This document shows, piece by piece, positions 11,356 to 24,000 of a stretch of 64,000 nucleotides of DNA (position 1 is its first letter; the number at the start of each line of letters is the position of its first letter). A model generated the notes under the pieces. The model ran no database searches. It had not been told where the DNA came from and saw only the letters and a list, made by a program, of their open reading frames with translations. The position numbers and the translations under genes were made by a program. The stretch spans positions 15,358,501 through 15,422,500 of the forward strand of contig BSBM01000179.1 in the NCBI GenBank assembly GCA_027924585.1, given 5' to 3'. This DNA is from Larix kaempferi (lineage: Eukaryota; Streptophyta; Pinopsida; Pinales; Pinaceae).

Positions 11356-11744
11356 CACTAAAAAGAGATAAATGACTAAAAAATGACCAAAAATTGCATA
11401 TAAATGACCACGAATACAACATGAGAGATAAGTGACTAAAAAAATGACCAAAATATGCATATAGATGACTACTTTTGAGTTGGCGATCGCTGGTATCAAA
11501 TTAGCAGTCATTTATCATGTGACAAAAAATGTGGTCATTAATTGTGACAATTAATGACCAAATATATTACCAAATTAATGACCAAATATATGACCACAAG
11601 ATAAGCTATAAATGACCAAGCTAAATATGACCAAGCTAAATATGGCCACATATTTGCTACCAGTGGTCACCAAATAAAAAATGGTCATTTATATGCAGAT
11701 TTTGGTCCTTTTTTTGATCATTTATCTCTCATTTTGTACTAGTG
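11356..11744. mobile_element. CACTA-ended MITE-like foldback element (389 bp)
   Basis: The piece starts CACTA and ends TAGTG. About 60 bases at each end are imperfect inverted repeats; the 5' phrases GAGATAAATGA and GCATATAAATGACCA reappear reverse-complemented at 11680-11735. It is non-coding and AT-rich, and carries many copies of AATGACCA on both strands. The ends suggest a CACTA (EnSpm) type, but I see no matching 3-bp target duplication: AAC on the left, ATG on the right. Confidence 0.65.
11532..11560. repeat. Perfect 14-bp-arm palindrome at the MITE centre
   Basis: TGGTCATTAATTGT is followed by one G and then its exact reverse complement. It lies near the middle of the 389-bp element and is built from the same TGACCA word as the rest. 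Confidence 0.9.
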
Positions 11745-11930
11745 ATGATGAGATTTGTCTTTAGCAGATTCTTCCGGTCCTTCCATACCTACAATTTAAT
11801 ATCAAAAACTGTTTTGTACAGAAACAAAATTAAAACAAAAATTAGTAACTATGTTTTTTGTTTTTATTTTATGTTGCACACGTTGAGCCAATTTCAAGCC
11901 TAGAGTTTGAACTCGCGCTTTGATACCACA
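11745..11930 (-). mobile_element. Extra PBS, leader and gag start outside the giant gypsy LTR
   Basis: These 186 bases align without gaps to 20888-21073, the primer site, leader and first codons of gag of the minus-strand gypsy element. They include the primer-site complement (GCTTTGATACCA) next to the LTR start at 11931 and a gag ATG complement at 11784-11786. They lie outside the 3' LTR, where host DNA and a target duplication would be expected. So the LTR at 11931-16179 served as the 5' LTR of a second, now truncated, internal region. The homology ends exactly at the MITE. Confidence 0.85.
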
Positions 11931-14900
11931 TGTAACAACCCAAAAATTAGTAAAAAATTTCAAAATTTTCTAAATGACCCTTTTGCACTTAAATGCTATG
12001 CGGAAGTAAGAGTCTCAGCATTTATATTTATTGTTTACATAAATATGACATTAATGCATCTGCAAAGATTTTCGTTAATTATTTAATTGTCTAGTCGTCC
12101 ATTAATTAGATAGTGTTGACACACTTACGTTCAGAATTGTTATAAATGTATGTTATAACGACATTATTTTGAATCCATAATCTTACATATGAAAGGTATA
12201 ATGATGCCTATCTTATCATGTTATGCTTACTGAATTTCATAAGTGATAAAGACCTCATTTGACCCTAGCATTCCAGGTATCGACATGTATTTGATTTGTT
12301 CTATATTGCTAGTACCGTTGTGGTGCTATTTATACTTATGTATAAATTTATGAGTTAAGATCTACTTGGGTAATTATGTTATTGTCTCACATTAATGTGT
12401 TTTACGACATAATTAAGTTCATTTGTACTTACTTGGCGTATGATATGTAGGTTGAGTTTGTCATCTTGTATGTTGGTAGATACGACTTCCAAAAATTGAC
12501 ATAAGGCATTATGGCATAAGCCTGGGACTTACTTAGCTTAAAAGCTAACACAACACAACCTTCTATTCTGTCTAGGTTACAGGTTCTTACTAGCAAGTGT
12601 TTGTTAAAAGGCATGCTTTAATTTTATCTGCTAAGGAAAGAATGCGTACCAGCCATCACTTATCTTTAAAGTTTGGGATTGCTAGAAATGAAAATTCTTT
12701 ATCCCACTCCATGTTTGAGGTCCTATATTTAAAATATTAATGTGATCAAACTATGGTTATAGTTTATTAGACTTAAGCACACCAACTATATGCTATGCAT
12801 TGAGTGATGGTGCAACTGATTGACAAGTTGACATTTTTAACACGACGAGTATAGAAATGTAAACTATATAGTAAGTGGATAGTGTGGATCATATTTCACT
12901 ACAGGGTCAACTATTAATTCTACGTAATGGTTGCAATCATAAACTATAGGGTTATGGATTTGTATTTCGGTTGGTGGATGACCAGGATGGCACTTTAATG
13001 CCTTCACGTGATTGTCATTAATGAATGTCTCGGTTATACAAAACCCTACAGCTACATTCTAGGGTTTGGTCATTTGGCAGTTTGCTAGGTTTGTCTAGTG
13101 TTGGCGAGCTGAGCTTCTCCATCCCTCTCGGCCGCCATGGTTACTGGAACCACTCTGCAAGTTAGTTGTAACTGACGAGGTAATGGATGTGGGTCTTTAT
13201 GGTGAAATGATTTCACCTTCCTCATTCTGTTCAACAGGAGTTCGAAACCCTACAAGGTATCAATCTCTCCAATGCTACATTCTTTTAAATGTTTATAGTT
13301 ATGGTTTGGTTCTACTAAAATATAGGTATTCATCCTTTAACCGTAATTTGGTTCCAATAGCAGGATGCAAATGGTAGCCTTCGCGATGGAAAAATGAGAT
13401 AAAGTGCTTGGTTTCTGTAGATTATGAGTCCGGTAAGTCTCGAGCTTGATCCCAAGATGCCTCTATCATTGTTTAAAGGGTTTTAGAGTTGGTCTCATTG
13501 TGCTTCAGTGTTGACTGAGTTTTTACCAAGGGTATGAAAATGTTAAGATAGCGTTGCTGTAGTAGAAAAGTGTTTCCTCGACACTCCTGAGTTGGGGTTT
13601 CTCCTGCCAAGTTAATGTATCGGTTCGTTTGATAAAATGGTTGCCATTTTTGGTTTTCCCAAGCAGCTAGTCAGTGATGTAAAGTTTTCTTTATGAATAA
13701 AACGATGGTTCACTTCATTTCTTAGATTTTCTGTGTTATGAAGTTGGTTCTCGGCTCTGTCAGTTTGTTTTAAATACATCATGTTCCTTAAACAATTGCT
13801 AGCTTAGTAATGAGTGTTTAGTGGGCTTGAATGCTGCTCTTGTCTTCGATATATATAAATAACGTTTGTCCTGTGTTTTTAATGTATCCTGAGATGTGGA
13901 TTTTGTGTTTCAAAATATTTTATTTCAAGGTTGCCGACTTGAGCCTAGCATTGTTGTGCGTTTAAGTTTGGTAACTGTTACACATTATAATACATGGTAA
14001 CTGTTACACATTATATTAAATGTAAGGGTGAGTTCTCTAAATGGATACTCGAACCCTCGACTCTCGTTTGGGTCCTGTGCAATGTTAACGTAGACATGTT
14101 GGTGGTTTATTAAAGGTTTAATACTGTTTTAGGATGATGGTTCTTATTGTTCTCTCAGATGAGCCTATACAGGTCTCGATCCTGAAACTTATTGTTTTCA
14201 TGTTAGAATTTTTATGTGTTTAAAAGGTAACCTGGGCATGCCTCTTATCGTGGCTTGAGCTTGTGGCTTAAAACATTACTCGTGCTGAATTTATTACTGT
14301 GTTGTAAAAATAACATATTAATTTATTTTTCTGAGAAAGCAATGTATTACCCTACAATCTCACGACTTAGTAGGAAGATGAAGTTTTGTTTAAAAACTTA
14401 GATACATTGATGTGAATACTGGATTTATAATGATTATGGGTATCGAATTCCTACTATGTAATTATTGATTTTACAGAAATGTTTTGTATAGCGATTTGAT
14501 GCTTGATATATTCAATTTATTCATTATAAATGTAGTTGGTTGGCGTTTGTGGTTTTTATACTAAATTTTTTTCATATGCAATGATTGTGTAAAATCCATC
14601 TCTAAGTGTTCGATGCAATTTCTCTACAATGTTGGTTTATAAAATTACTTATCTGAATATGTAAAATCTCGTTGGATGATTTGTATTAGTTATGTTTAGA
14701 ATAAAATATGATTTTTGACAAAGGAAGGTATGCTATGTTGAAAAGATTAAAATACTAGGGTTTATGTAGAATGATTATATTATTTCTATTTTGTGAATGA
14801 TACTCTATTTGATACTCAGGTGTTAATACTACATAGTTGCATAATGTTTACAGGTTGAAATGTTCAGATGTCTAGGGTTAATGTTTGAGTTCTGATTTGC

Positions 14901-16179
14901 AAAACAAATTGTTTTGGCTGAGTATGAACTCTATTTTCAGTTTATAATAGCTTATACTACTTATATAAGTATAAATTAAACATAGGCTAATCATATGGAA
15001 TATTTTCCTGATCTGTACTATTTGTTCTATGAATTCTACTACTTAGAAAAATAAACCTAGATGACTTAATCAGCTATTTATGTAGCCATAGTAATGACTT
15101 CAGATAACATCATAACCATAAAATACTTTTACTTTTCATCAGTATCTATAGATCATATCTAATCTATGTTAATTAATTCTCTCCTTGTACTAGAGTACAT
15201 CGCTGAATGCGGAGGAAAAAATACAGGGACACATTTATATTCATTCTGCACATTCATTACTCAGAATCTGATCATTCATTCGATTTATAAATATAATATT
15301 CATAATAGAATTTAGACTTTTTAAATAGTATATTGGTATCTAATAAGCAAACAATTTCATATTTAATCAACAATTCAAAAACGGAAATGAAACATAACAA
15401 GTAGAAATTGATAACTTGATAGGGTGGACAAACACCCAAAGAGGCATGTTCCTCCCAACCTTCTCCAGAAGAAGCAGCCAAATCACTTGCTCCCTTGGAC
15501 CCCCGAGCTTGTTTCCTGAACCACTAGGAAGAAGTCTCTTTGTATAAGTAAGGCATTCAAGTTGTACTTCAGCAGTCAATGGAGACTTGCATACACCTCA
15601 CATATGTACTTCCGCAATCAATGGAGACTTGCACACATATCCAAAACTCTGCACTTGGTAGGAAACCTCTGCACTCAACAGGAATAAGACAGTCTTACTT
15701 TGCAACTCAAAACATAGTTTCCCCTCATCAAATCTCTTGTGTGCATACAGCAGAACCACAAGGTAAATTTTCTCGACAGAAAAAGTGTGAGCCTCTGCTC
15801 AAATTCGATGGATTATAAAATATGCGTAGGTATTTTGGTGGTCAGTTTTCAATAAATGAGCCATAAGCTCTAGTTCCACATTCCAGGGAACTTGACCACA
15901 ATTTAAGGGAGTTGTCCCATAACAACAGCTATTTACTGAGTTCATGATGCTGCCACTTGTCCATTTCCTTCTACCCCAGACTCCATTCCTCCTAGTGGGT
16001 CAATAAACACTCTTTCAACAGTCTTTTTGGATGAGTATCTCCTATTTTAATTTATTAAATAATAATATTATTCATTTACAGTCATCCTTGACACTTGGTA
16101 AAATATAAAACTTTACAATAAAATTTAAGGTAATGTTTTTCCACAAACATAAAATGTCTCAAGCATTGGGTATGTTACA
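11931..16179 (-). repeat. 3' LTR of the giant gypsy element (4249 bp)
   Basis: On the plus strand it starts TGTAACAACCC and ends GGGTATGTTACA. It matches 21074-25319 along its whole length with scattered substitutions and small indels. Open frames inside it (for example 13183-13377) are short, are not maintained as a recognisable protein, and I treat them as chance. Confidence 0.95.
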
Positions 16180-16195
16180 AACACCCCCACTTAAG
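16180..16195 (-). other. Polypurine tract of the giant gypsy element
   Basis: On the minus strand, TTAAGTGGGGGTGTT abuts the TGTAACATACCC start of the 3' LTR. This fixes the LTR boundary. Confidence 0.85.
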
Positions 16196-16239
16196 CTCAA
16201 CATCGTCCTCGATGTTGCTTATTCTTCATCAGAGCCTCC

Positions 16240-19200
16240 CTAGAATAGAATTGGATATGCTGCCCGGATATTACTTTCCAATTCCCCGGTAGCTTCATCC
16301 GGGCTGCGGTGCTTCCATTGCACCTTTATCTGTCCTATGGTACGATTCCTGAGCATAATTTCCCTCCTGTCAAGGATATAGTCCGGTTCCACCTGAAAAT
16401 ATCCTTCGGGCTCCACCTCTATGTCATTCCAATTCAGCACATGAGTAGCATCGTGCACATACTTTTTCAAAACTTAAATATGGAAAATGTTATGTGTTCT
16501 CAAATTAGATGGTAAAGCCAACTGATATGCAACTGGTCCGATTCTTGATAGGATTTCGAGCGGTCCAAAATACCTGGGTGCTAGTTTAGCACAACTCCCA
16601 AGCTTAAAAGAACTTTTCTTGGGTTTTACATTAACAAAAACATGATCTCCTACCTAAAATTCCTTTTCAGTTCTATTCAGATCTGCATAAATTTTTTGTC
16701 TATCTTGTGCAATTTTTAAATTGCCTTGTACTTGTTTCATGTTTAGCTCCATTTCTTTTAATAAATCTGGTCCTAACATCAATCTATCAATAGGATCACT
16801 CCAAGAAATAGGAGTATTTCATTTCCTTCCATATAGAATCTCAAATGGACTAAGTCTAGAAGAAGCTTGATAGTGATTATTGTAAGCAAACTCAACTAAA
16901 TGTAAATAATCTTCCCATTTAGTTGGTTGATCTTTAACATACATTCTTAACATGTCTTCTAAAATCTAATTTACTCTTTCAGTTTGTCCGTCAGTTTGAG
17001 GTGAAAAGATGTACTGAAATTTAACTTATTATCTAAACCTTTAAACAAAGCTGTCCAAAAATTTACAGTAAACTTAGAATCACAATCAGAAATTATTACC
17101 ATAGGAATTCCATGTAATCGAAAGATTTGCTTCATAAACACATCAACAATGTTAGCAACTTTTAAAGTAGTTTTAATAGGAATAAAATGAGCTTCTTTAC
17201 TAAGCTTATCCACAACTACCATTATCAAGCCATTCTGTTTTTTATTTCTAGGAAAATCAGTTATAAAATCAATACTTATAATTTCCCACTTCCATTCCGG
17301 AATTGGCAATGGCTATAATAGACCAGCTGGGTGTTGATGCTCAGCTTTAATCTGCTGACATTCAAAGCACCTAGCTATGTATCCAACCACTTCATTTTTC
17401 ATGTTTGGCCAAAAGTAATCCTTTGTTAGCATAGTTATCATTTGCTGATAACCAGGGTGTCCCGAATAAGGACTTTTATGAATTTAATCTAAAATTAGCA
17501 ACTTAACTTTTGGCACATTAGGCACATAAAGTCTATTTTTATAGGTCATTAAGCCTTTTTCATTAATGTTGTAATATGTTATTAAATATTCAGATAAATT
17601 TTCAGCAATGTTTTCTCGTAAATTCTGATAATTTTCATCTTCCTTAATTCCTTCTTCAAGCCGATTTTCCAGATCTATTTTATAAGCGCTGAATGCTGCC
17701 ACATAATTTAATTTAGCATTTCTGCTTAATGCATCAACAACTTTATTTTCTTTGCCCTTAATGTGTTGAATCTTGAAATTATATTCGCTAAGGAAAGCTA
17801 ACCACCTAGCTTGTCTTGCGTTTAGATTTGGTTGATCCAACAAGTACTTTAAGCCTTTATTATCTGTCAGTAGTGAAACCTTACTACCAATCAAGTGATG
17901 GTGCCACATCTTTAAGGCATGTATTACGGCTTCCAACTCTAGATCGTAGGTTGCATAGTTCTTTTCATGAATTTTTAACTTTCTGGACTCGTAGGCTATT
18001 ACATGGCCTTCTTGAGTTAAGACCCGCCCAAGTCCATCGTTGCATGCATCAATGCCTACAACGAAGTCCTTATTTGGATTTGCATTTTTTAATATAGGTG
18101 TTGTTGTTAATAATTATTTTAATTTCTTAAAACTCTCTTCACACTTTTGATCCCAGATGAATTTCTTTCCCTTTTTCTACAAATAAGTTATGGGATTCGC
18201 AATTCTGGAGAATCCTTCAATAAATTTTCTGTAGTAACATGTGATTCCCATAAACGACAGTACATCAGTGACATCTTTAGGAACAAGCCACTCTTTAATT
18301 GCTCTTATTTTATCTAGATCGGCGGCGATCCCATCTTTAGATATTATGTGACCTAAGTACTGTATTTTATCTTTATAAAAGTCACATTTACTTAATTTAG
18401 CATAAAGTTGGTGTTCTCTTTAAACTTGCAGAATTATCCTTAAGTGTTTGTCGTGTTCTTCTTTAGTCTTCGAATAAATTAGGATATCATCAATGAACAC
18501 AATTACAAACTTATCTAGATACTTATGTAGAACATTATTCATTAGACACATAAAGACTGCTGAAGCGTTAGTTAGCCCAAAAGGCATAACTACGAACTCA
18601 TAATGACCATAATGGGTCTTGAAAGTAGTTTTAAAAATGTCCTCGTCTTTTATCCTAGCTTGATGGTATCCCGACCTCAAGTCTATTTTAGAGAATATCG
18701 TTTCTCTGCGTACTTGATCAAATAGATCATTGATGCGAGGCAGAGGATATCGATTTTTAATAATTATTTTATTTAGTTGACGGTAATCTATGCATAAACG
18801 CATAGTACCGTCCTTCTTTTTAACAAAGATAACCGGTGCTCCCCAAGGAGACACACTTGTCCTTATGTAGTTTTTATCAATTAGTTCCTTCAACTGTGAT
18901 TTTAATTCATTACGTTCCAAAATATTCATTATGTAAGGAGCCTTCAAGTTTGGTACCGCACCCAGTACTAACTCAATGGTGAAATCTAATTCCGTTTTCG
19001 GAGGTAGTCCTAGAATTTCTTTCGGGAATACATCAGAAAAGTCCTTTAGAATTGGTATGTATTCAAGTTTTAACTAATCTTTCTCAGTTGTGTGTTCGTT
19101 ATTAATTACATTCACAACAAACATCTTACGCCCTTTCCTTACAGCCTTTCTAACTTGTAAAGCATAAATTTGTTTAACAGAAGTTTTTATAGGAATTCAT

Positions 19201-20929
19201 TTTACTGTTTTAGTTTCTCCATCATTATTTAAACAAGTAAAAGACTTTTCATAACAGTTCAACACTACTCTATGCTTTTCTATCCAGTCCATGCCTATTA
19301 ATACATCATAAGACCCCAACGGTAAAATATTCAATTTAACTTGCATCTTTAACTGGCTCATAAGTAAATCACAACTTTTAACAAATTCTATAATTTTCCT
19401 TTTTGTTCCTGTTGCTAACTGAACTAGCCATGACTTATCAAACTTTTCTACTTTTAACTTGCAACCTTTTACTAAATCAGGTGATATGTAGCTCAAACTT
19501 GCACCTAGGTCGATTAGAATAGAAATAGGTTTGTTTTGTAGCACACCTTCGATCTCTACCATTGAAGTTTGATGGTCTGCTTTTCGATTTTCCCGTGTTG
19601 CATTAATCCCGGGCATTTCTCTTGCTACATCTCACCAACTGTCGATTATGCTTGCATGGTATTAATGTTGTTGACTGTCTTTCTTCTAAGTGGATAGTTA
19701 GCTCTAGTATACGGTCCATTACAGTCATAACATTTTAAAGGTGGTCTTTTTTCATTAATCCTGGCATTATTATTATGATTATTATTGTTATTATACGTAT
19801 TTCTTGCAGCTATGTAATTCTGGGGTGCATTACCTCTGTAATTATTACTTTGAAAATTTTTGTTATTAAATTTTTTCTGAATATTTCCAGAATTCTGATT
19901 AAAACTTTTTTTTTTATGCTCGAAGTTACTAGATTTGTTATTCCCCCAGCTAGATATTACTTCTCTTTTTTTGTTTTGTTCAAAACAAAAATTAGCCTTC
20001 ATCATGGCTTCTTCAAAAGTTGAAGGGTTGTCATACTCAATTCTATCCTTTATGGTGAAAGGTAGACAACTCAGAAACCTTTGTACCTTAGGTTTCTCTT
20101 CAACTAAGTAAGGTACATACCTTAACAAACTGAGAAATTTGCTACTTAACTCTTTCATACTCATAGAACCCAATTTTAAGTCATAAAACTCTTTTTCCTT
20201 ATCTTCGTAATACTGTTCAGACAAAAAAAATTTCTTAAAATATTTCTTAAATACACTCCAAGTTATAGTCTTTTCTTTAATGCCTTTAACCCTCTTAATA
20301 TCCTACCACCAAATATCTGCCTTTCCAATCAGATTGTAAATGGCCATTTTAGATTTTAACTAAGATGAATAATCATAAATCTGAAAATATTTCTTCATAC
20401 CGGATAGCCATGCTTTGGCTGCCTCACCCTTTTCATTTTCACCATTAAATGTTGGGGGTTTTTTCTTCTTAAATTCCCTTGAAATTTGTTCATAAGACTT
20501 ATGCTTTCTTTTCTTAGGACCATAGTCACTATCACTGCTATCTCGATCATAATTATGTTTTCTTCTATAAGTTTTATCATCAGATTCAGAAGAAGAGTCA
20601 CTATCACTTCTATAGTATTTTACTTTCTTATCTCTGTGTTTATAGGACATAGTTCCAGGCTCATATTTTACTTCTGTTCCCTTATCGTTTTCATCATTAT
20701 GATATTTTTCCAGTAAAATCTCGTTCAACTCTTCATGTGCTCTTAGAATCCTTTCGTTTTCTTCTTTAATATTTCTTATCTCAGTTTTTAAATATTTAAC
20801 CGTACGTAAAATTTCAGATGATTGATCATTCAATTCTACATATATTTCTTTGTTAATATTCTCATGTTCGATATTATTATGTTCACTATGATGAGACCTA
20901 TCTTCAGCAGATTCTTCCATTCCTTCCAT
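16240..20929 (-). pseudogene. gag-pol of the giant gypsy chromovirus, degenerate
   Basis: Gag starts at 20929 (MEGMEESAED) and is rich in charged residues. It has two stops near 20360 and 20305 and ends with a knuckle CYDC...YTRANYP, in which the His and last Cys of CCHC are both replaced by Tyr. A frame change near 19630 leads into the protease (19616-19197), whose active-site motif reads DLGAS instead of DSGAS. RT (18947 down) has FIDD and YRQLN. RNase H (17936 down) keeps ALSR and TDNKGLKYLL. Integrase has the finger ending C-x2-C near 17370 and a DFITDF core, and loses frame near 17011. The C-terminal chromodomain (16470-16240) reads EPDYILDRRE, VQWKH and ATGELES. Most lesions are single-base. 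Length matches the family. Confidence 0.92.
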
Positions 20930-21059
20930 ACCTGCAATTTAATATCAAAAAATGTTATGTACATCAACAAAATTAAAACAAAAATTTGTAACTATGTTTT
21001 CTGTTTTTATTTTATGTTGCACACGTGGAGCCAATTTCAGGCCTAGAGTTTGACCTCGC

Positions 21060-21071
21060 GCTCTGATACCA
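21060..21071 (-). other. Primer binding site of the giant gypsy element
   Basis: The minus strand reads TGGTATCAGAGC, complementary to initiator Met tRNA, two bases from the 5' LTR end. The external copy at 11917-11928 carries one change (TGGTATCAAAGC). Confidence 0.9.
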
Positions 21072-21073
21072 CA

Positions 21074-24000
21074 TGTAACAACCCAAAAATTCATAAAAAT
21101 TTAAAATTTTCTAAATGACCCTTTTGCCCTTAAATGCTATGCGGAAGTAAGAGTTTCAACATTTATATTTACTGTTTACATAAATATGATATTAATGCAT
21201 CTGCAAAGATTTTCATTAATTATTTAATTCTCTAGCCTCCCATTAATTAGATAGTGTCAACACACTTATGTTAAGAATTGTTATAAATGTATGTTATAAC
21301 GACATTATTTTGAATACATAATCTTACGTATGAAAGGTATAATGATGCCTATCTTATCATGTTATGCTTACTGAATTTTGTAAGTGATAAAGACCTCATT
21401 TGACCCTAGCACTCCGGGTATTGACATGTATTTGATTTGTTCTATATTGCTAGTATCGTTGTGGTGCTATTTATACTTATGTATAAAGTTAAGAGTTAAG
21501 ATCTACTTGAGGAATTATGTTATTGTCTCACATTAATGTGTTTTAAGACATAATTAAGTTCCTTTGTATGTACTTATCTTATGATATGTAGGTTGAGTTT
21601 GTCATCTTGTATGTTGGTAGATACAACTTCCAAAACTTTACATAAGGCATTATGGCGTAAGCCTGGGACTTACTTAGCTTAAAATATAACGCAAAATAAC
21701 CTTCTATTCTGTCCAGGTTATAGGTTTTTACTAGCAAGTGTTTGATAAAATGCATGCTTTAAGTTTATCGGCTAAGGAGAGAATGCGTACCATCCATCAC
21801 TTATCTTTAAAGTTTGGGATTGCTAGAAATGAAATTTATTTATCCCACTCCATGTTTGAGATCCTGGATTTAAAATATTAGTGTGATCAAACTATGGTTA
21901 TAGTTCATTAGATTTAAGCGCAACAACTATATGCTATGCATTGAGTGATGGTGCAACTGATTGACTAGTTGCCATTGTTAACATGACGAGTATAGAAATG
22001 TAAACTATATAGTAAGTGTATAGTGTGGATCGTATTTCACTATAGGGTCAACTATTAATTCCATGTAATGTTTGAAATAATAAACTATAGGGTGATGGTT
22101 TTGTATTTCAGTTGGTGGATGAAAACGCTAGCACTTTAATGCCTTCATGTGATTTTCATCAATGAATGTCTCAGTTATACAAAACCCTACAGCTATATTC
22201 TAGGGTTTGGTCATTTGGCAGTTTGCTAGGTCTGTGTAGTGTTGGCGAGCTGAGCTTCTCCATCCCTCTCAGCCACCATGGTTACTAGCACCACTCTGTG
22301 AGTTAGTTGTAACTAACGAGGTAATGGACATGGGTCTTTATGGTGAAATGATTTCACCTTCTTGGTTCTATTCAACACGAGTTCAAAACCCTGCAAGCTA
22401 TCAATCTCTTCAACGTTACATTCTTTTAAATGTTTACAGTTATGGTTTGGTTCTGATAAAATATAGGTATTTGTCCTTTAACCCTAATATGGCTTCAATG
22501 GAAGGAGGCAAATGGTGGCCTCCGTGATGGAAAAATGAGAGAAAGTGCTTGGTTTCTATAGACTATGAGTCCAGTAAGTCTCAGGCTTAATCCCAAGATC
22601 TTTGTCATCGTTTAAAGGATTTTAGAGTTGGTCTCGTCATGCTTCAATGTTGACTGAGTTTTCACCACGGGTATGAAAATGTTAAGCCAGCGTTGTTGCA
22701 GTAGAAAAGTGTTTCCTCGGCACTCCTGAGTTGGGGTTTCGCCTGCCAAGTTAATGTATCGGTTCATTTGATACAATGGTTGCCATTTTTGGTTTTCCCA
22801 AGCAGCTAGTCTACGATTTAAACTTTTCTTTATGAATAAAACGATGGTTCACTTCGTTTCTTAGATTTTTTGTGTTATGAAGCTGGTTCTCGGCTCTTTC
22901 AGTTTGTTTTAAATACATTATGTTCCTTAAACAATTGCTAGCTTAGTAATGAGTGTTTAACATGCTTGAACCATACTCTTGTCTTCGATATATATAAATA
23001 ATGTTTGTCCTTTGTTTTTAGTGTAGCCCGAGATGTGGATTTTGTGTTTCAAAATATTTTATTTCAAGGTTGCAGACTTGAGCCTAGCACTATTGTGCGT
23101 TTAAGTTTGGTAACTGTTACGCATTATAATACATGGTAATTGTTACACATTATATTAAATGTAAGGGTGAGTTCTCCAAATTGAGACTCGAACCCTCGAC
23201 TCTCGTTTGGGTCCTGTGCAATCTTAACGTAGATAGGCTGGTAGTTTTTTAAAGTTTTAATACTATTTTAGGATGCGGGTTCTTATTGTTCTCTCGGATG
23301 AGGCTATACATCTCTCGATCCCGAAACTTATTTATTTCATGTTAGAATTTTTATGTGTTTAAAAGGCAACTTGGGCGTGCCTCTTATCATGGCTCAAGCC
23401 CATGGCTTAAAACATTACTCATGCTAAATTTATTACTGTGTTGTAAAAATAACTTATATTAATTTATTTTTCTGAGAAAGCAATGCATTACCCTACAGTC
23501 TCATGACTTAGTAGGAAGATGAAGTTTTGTTTAAAAACTTAGATACATTGATGTGAATACTGGATTTATAATGATTACGGGTATCGAATTCCTACTATGT
23601 AATTATTGATTTTATAGAAATGTTTTGTATAGCGATTTGATGCTTGATATATTCGATTTATTTATTATAAATGTAGTTGGTTGGTGTTTGTGGTTATTAT
23701 ACTAAGTTTATTCATATGCAACGATAGTGTAAAATCCAGCTCTAAGTGTTCAATGCAATTTCTATACAATGCTGGTTTATAAAAGTACTTATCTGAATAT
23801 GTAAAATCTTGTTGGATGATTTGTATTAGTTTCGTTTAGAATAAAATACGATTTTTGACAAAGGAAGGTGTGCTATGTTGAAAAGATTAAAATACTACGG
23901 TTTATGTAGAACGATTATATTATTTATATTTTGTGAATCATACTCTATTTGATACTCAGGCGTTAATACTGCATAGTTGCATAATGTTTATAGGTTGAAA

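Noticed and set aside
11351-11747. Target duplication for the CACTA-ended element
   Set aside because: The three bases on either side (AAC and ATG) do not match; I do not claim one.
13183-13377. Open frames inside the giant LTRs (also 22324-22527, 15579-15818, 24556-24930)
   Set aside because: Corresponding positions in the two LTRs differ in start, length and stops, so no protein is being kept.
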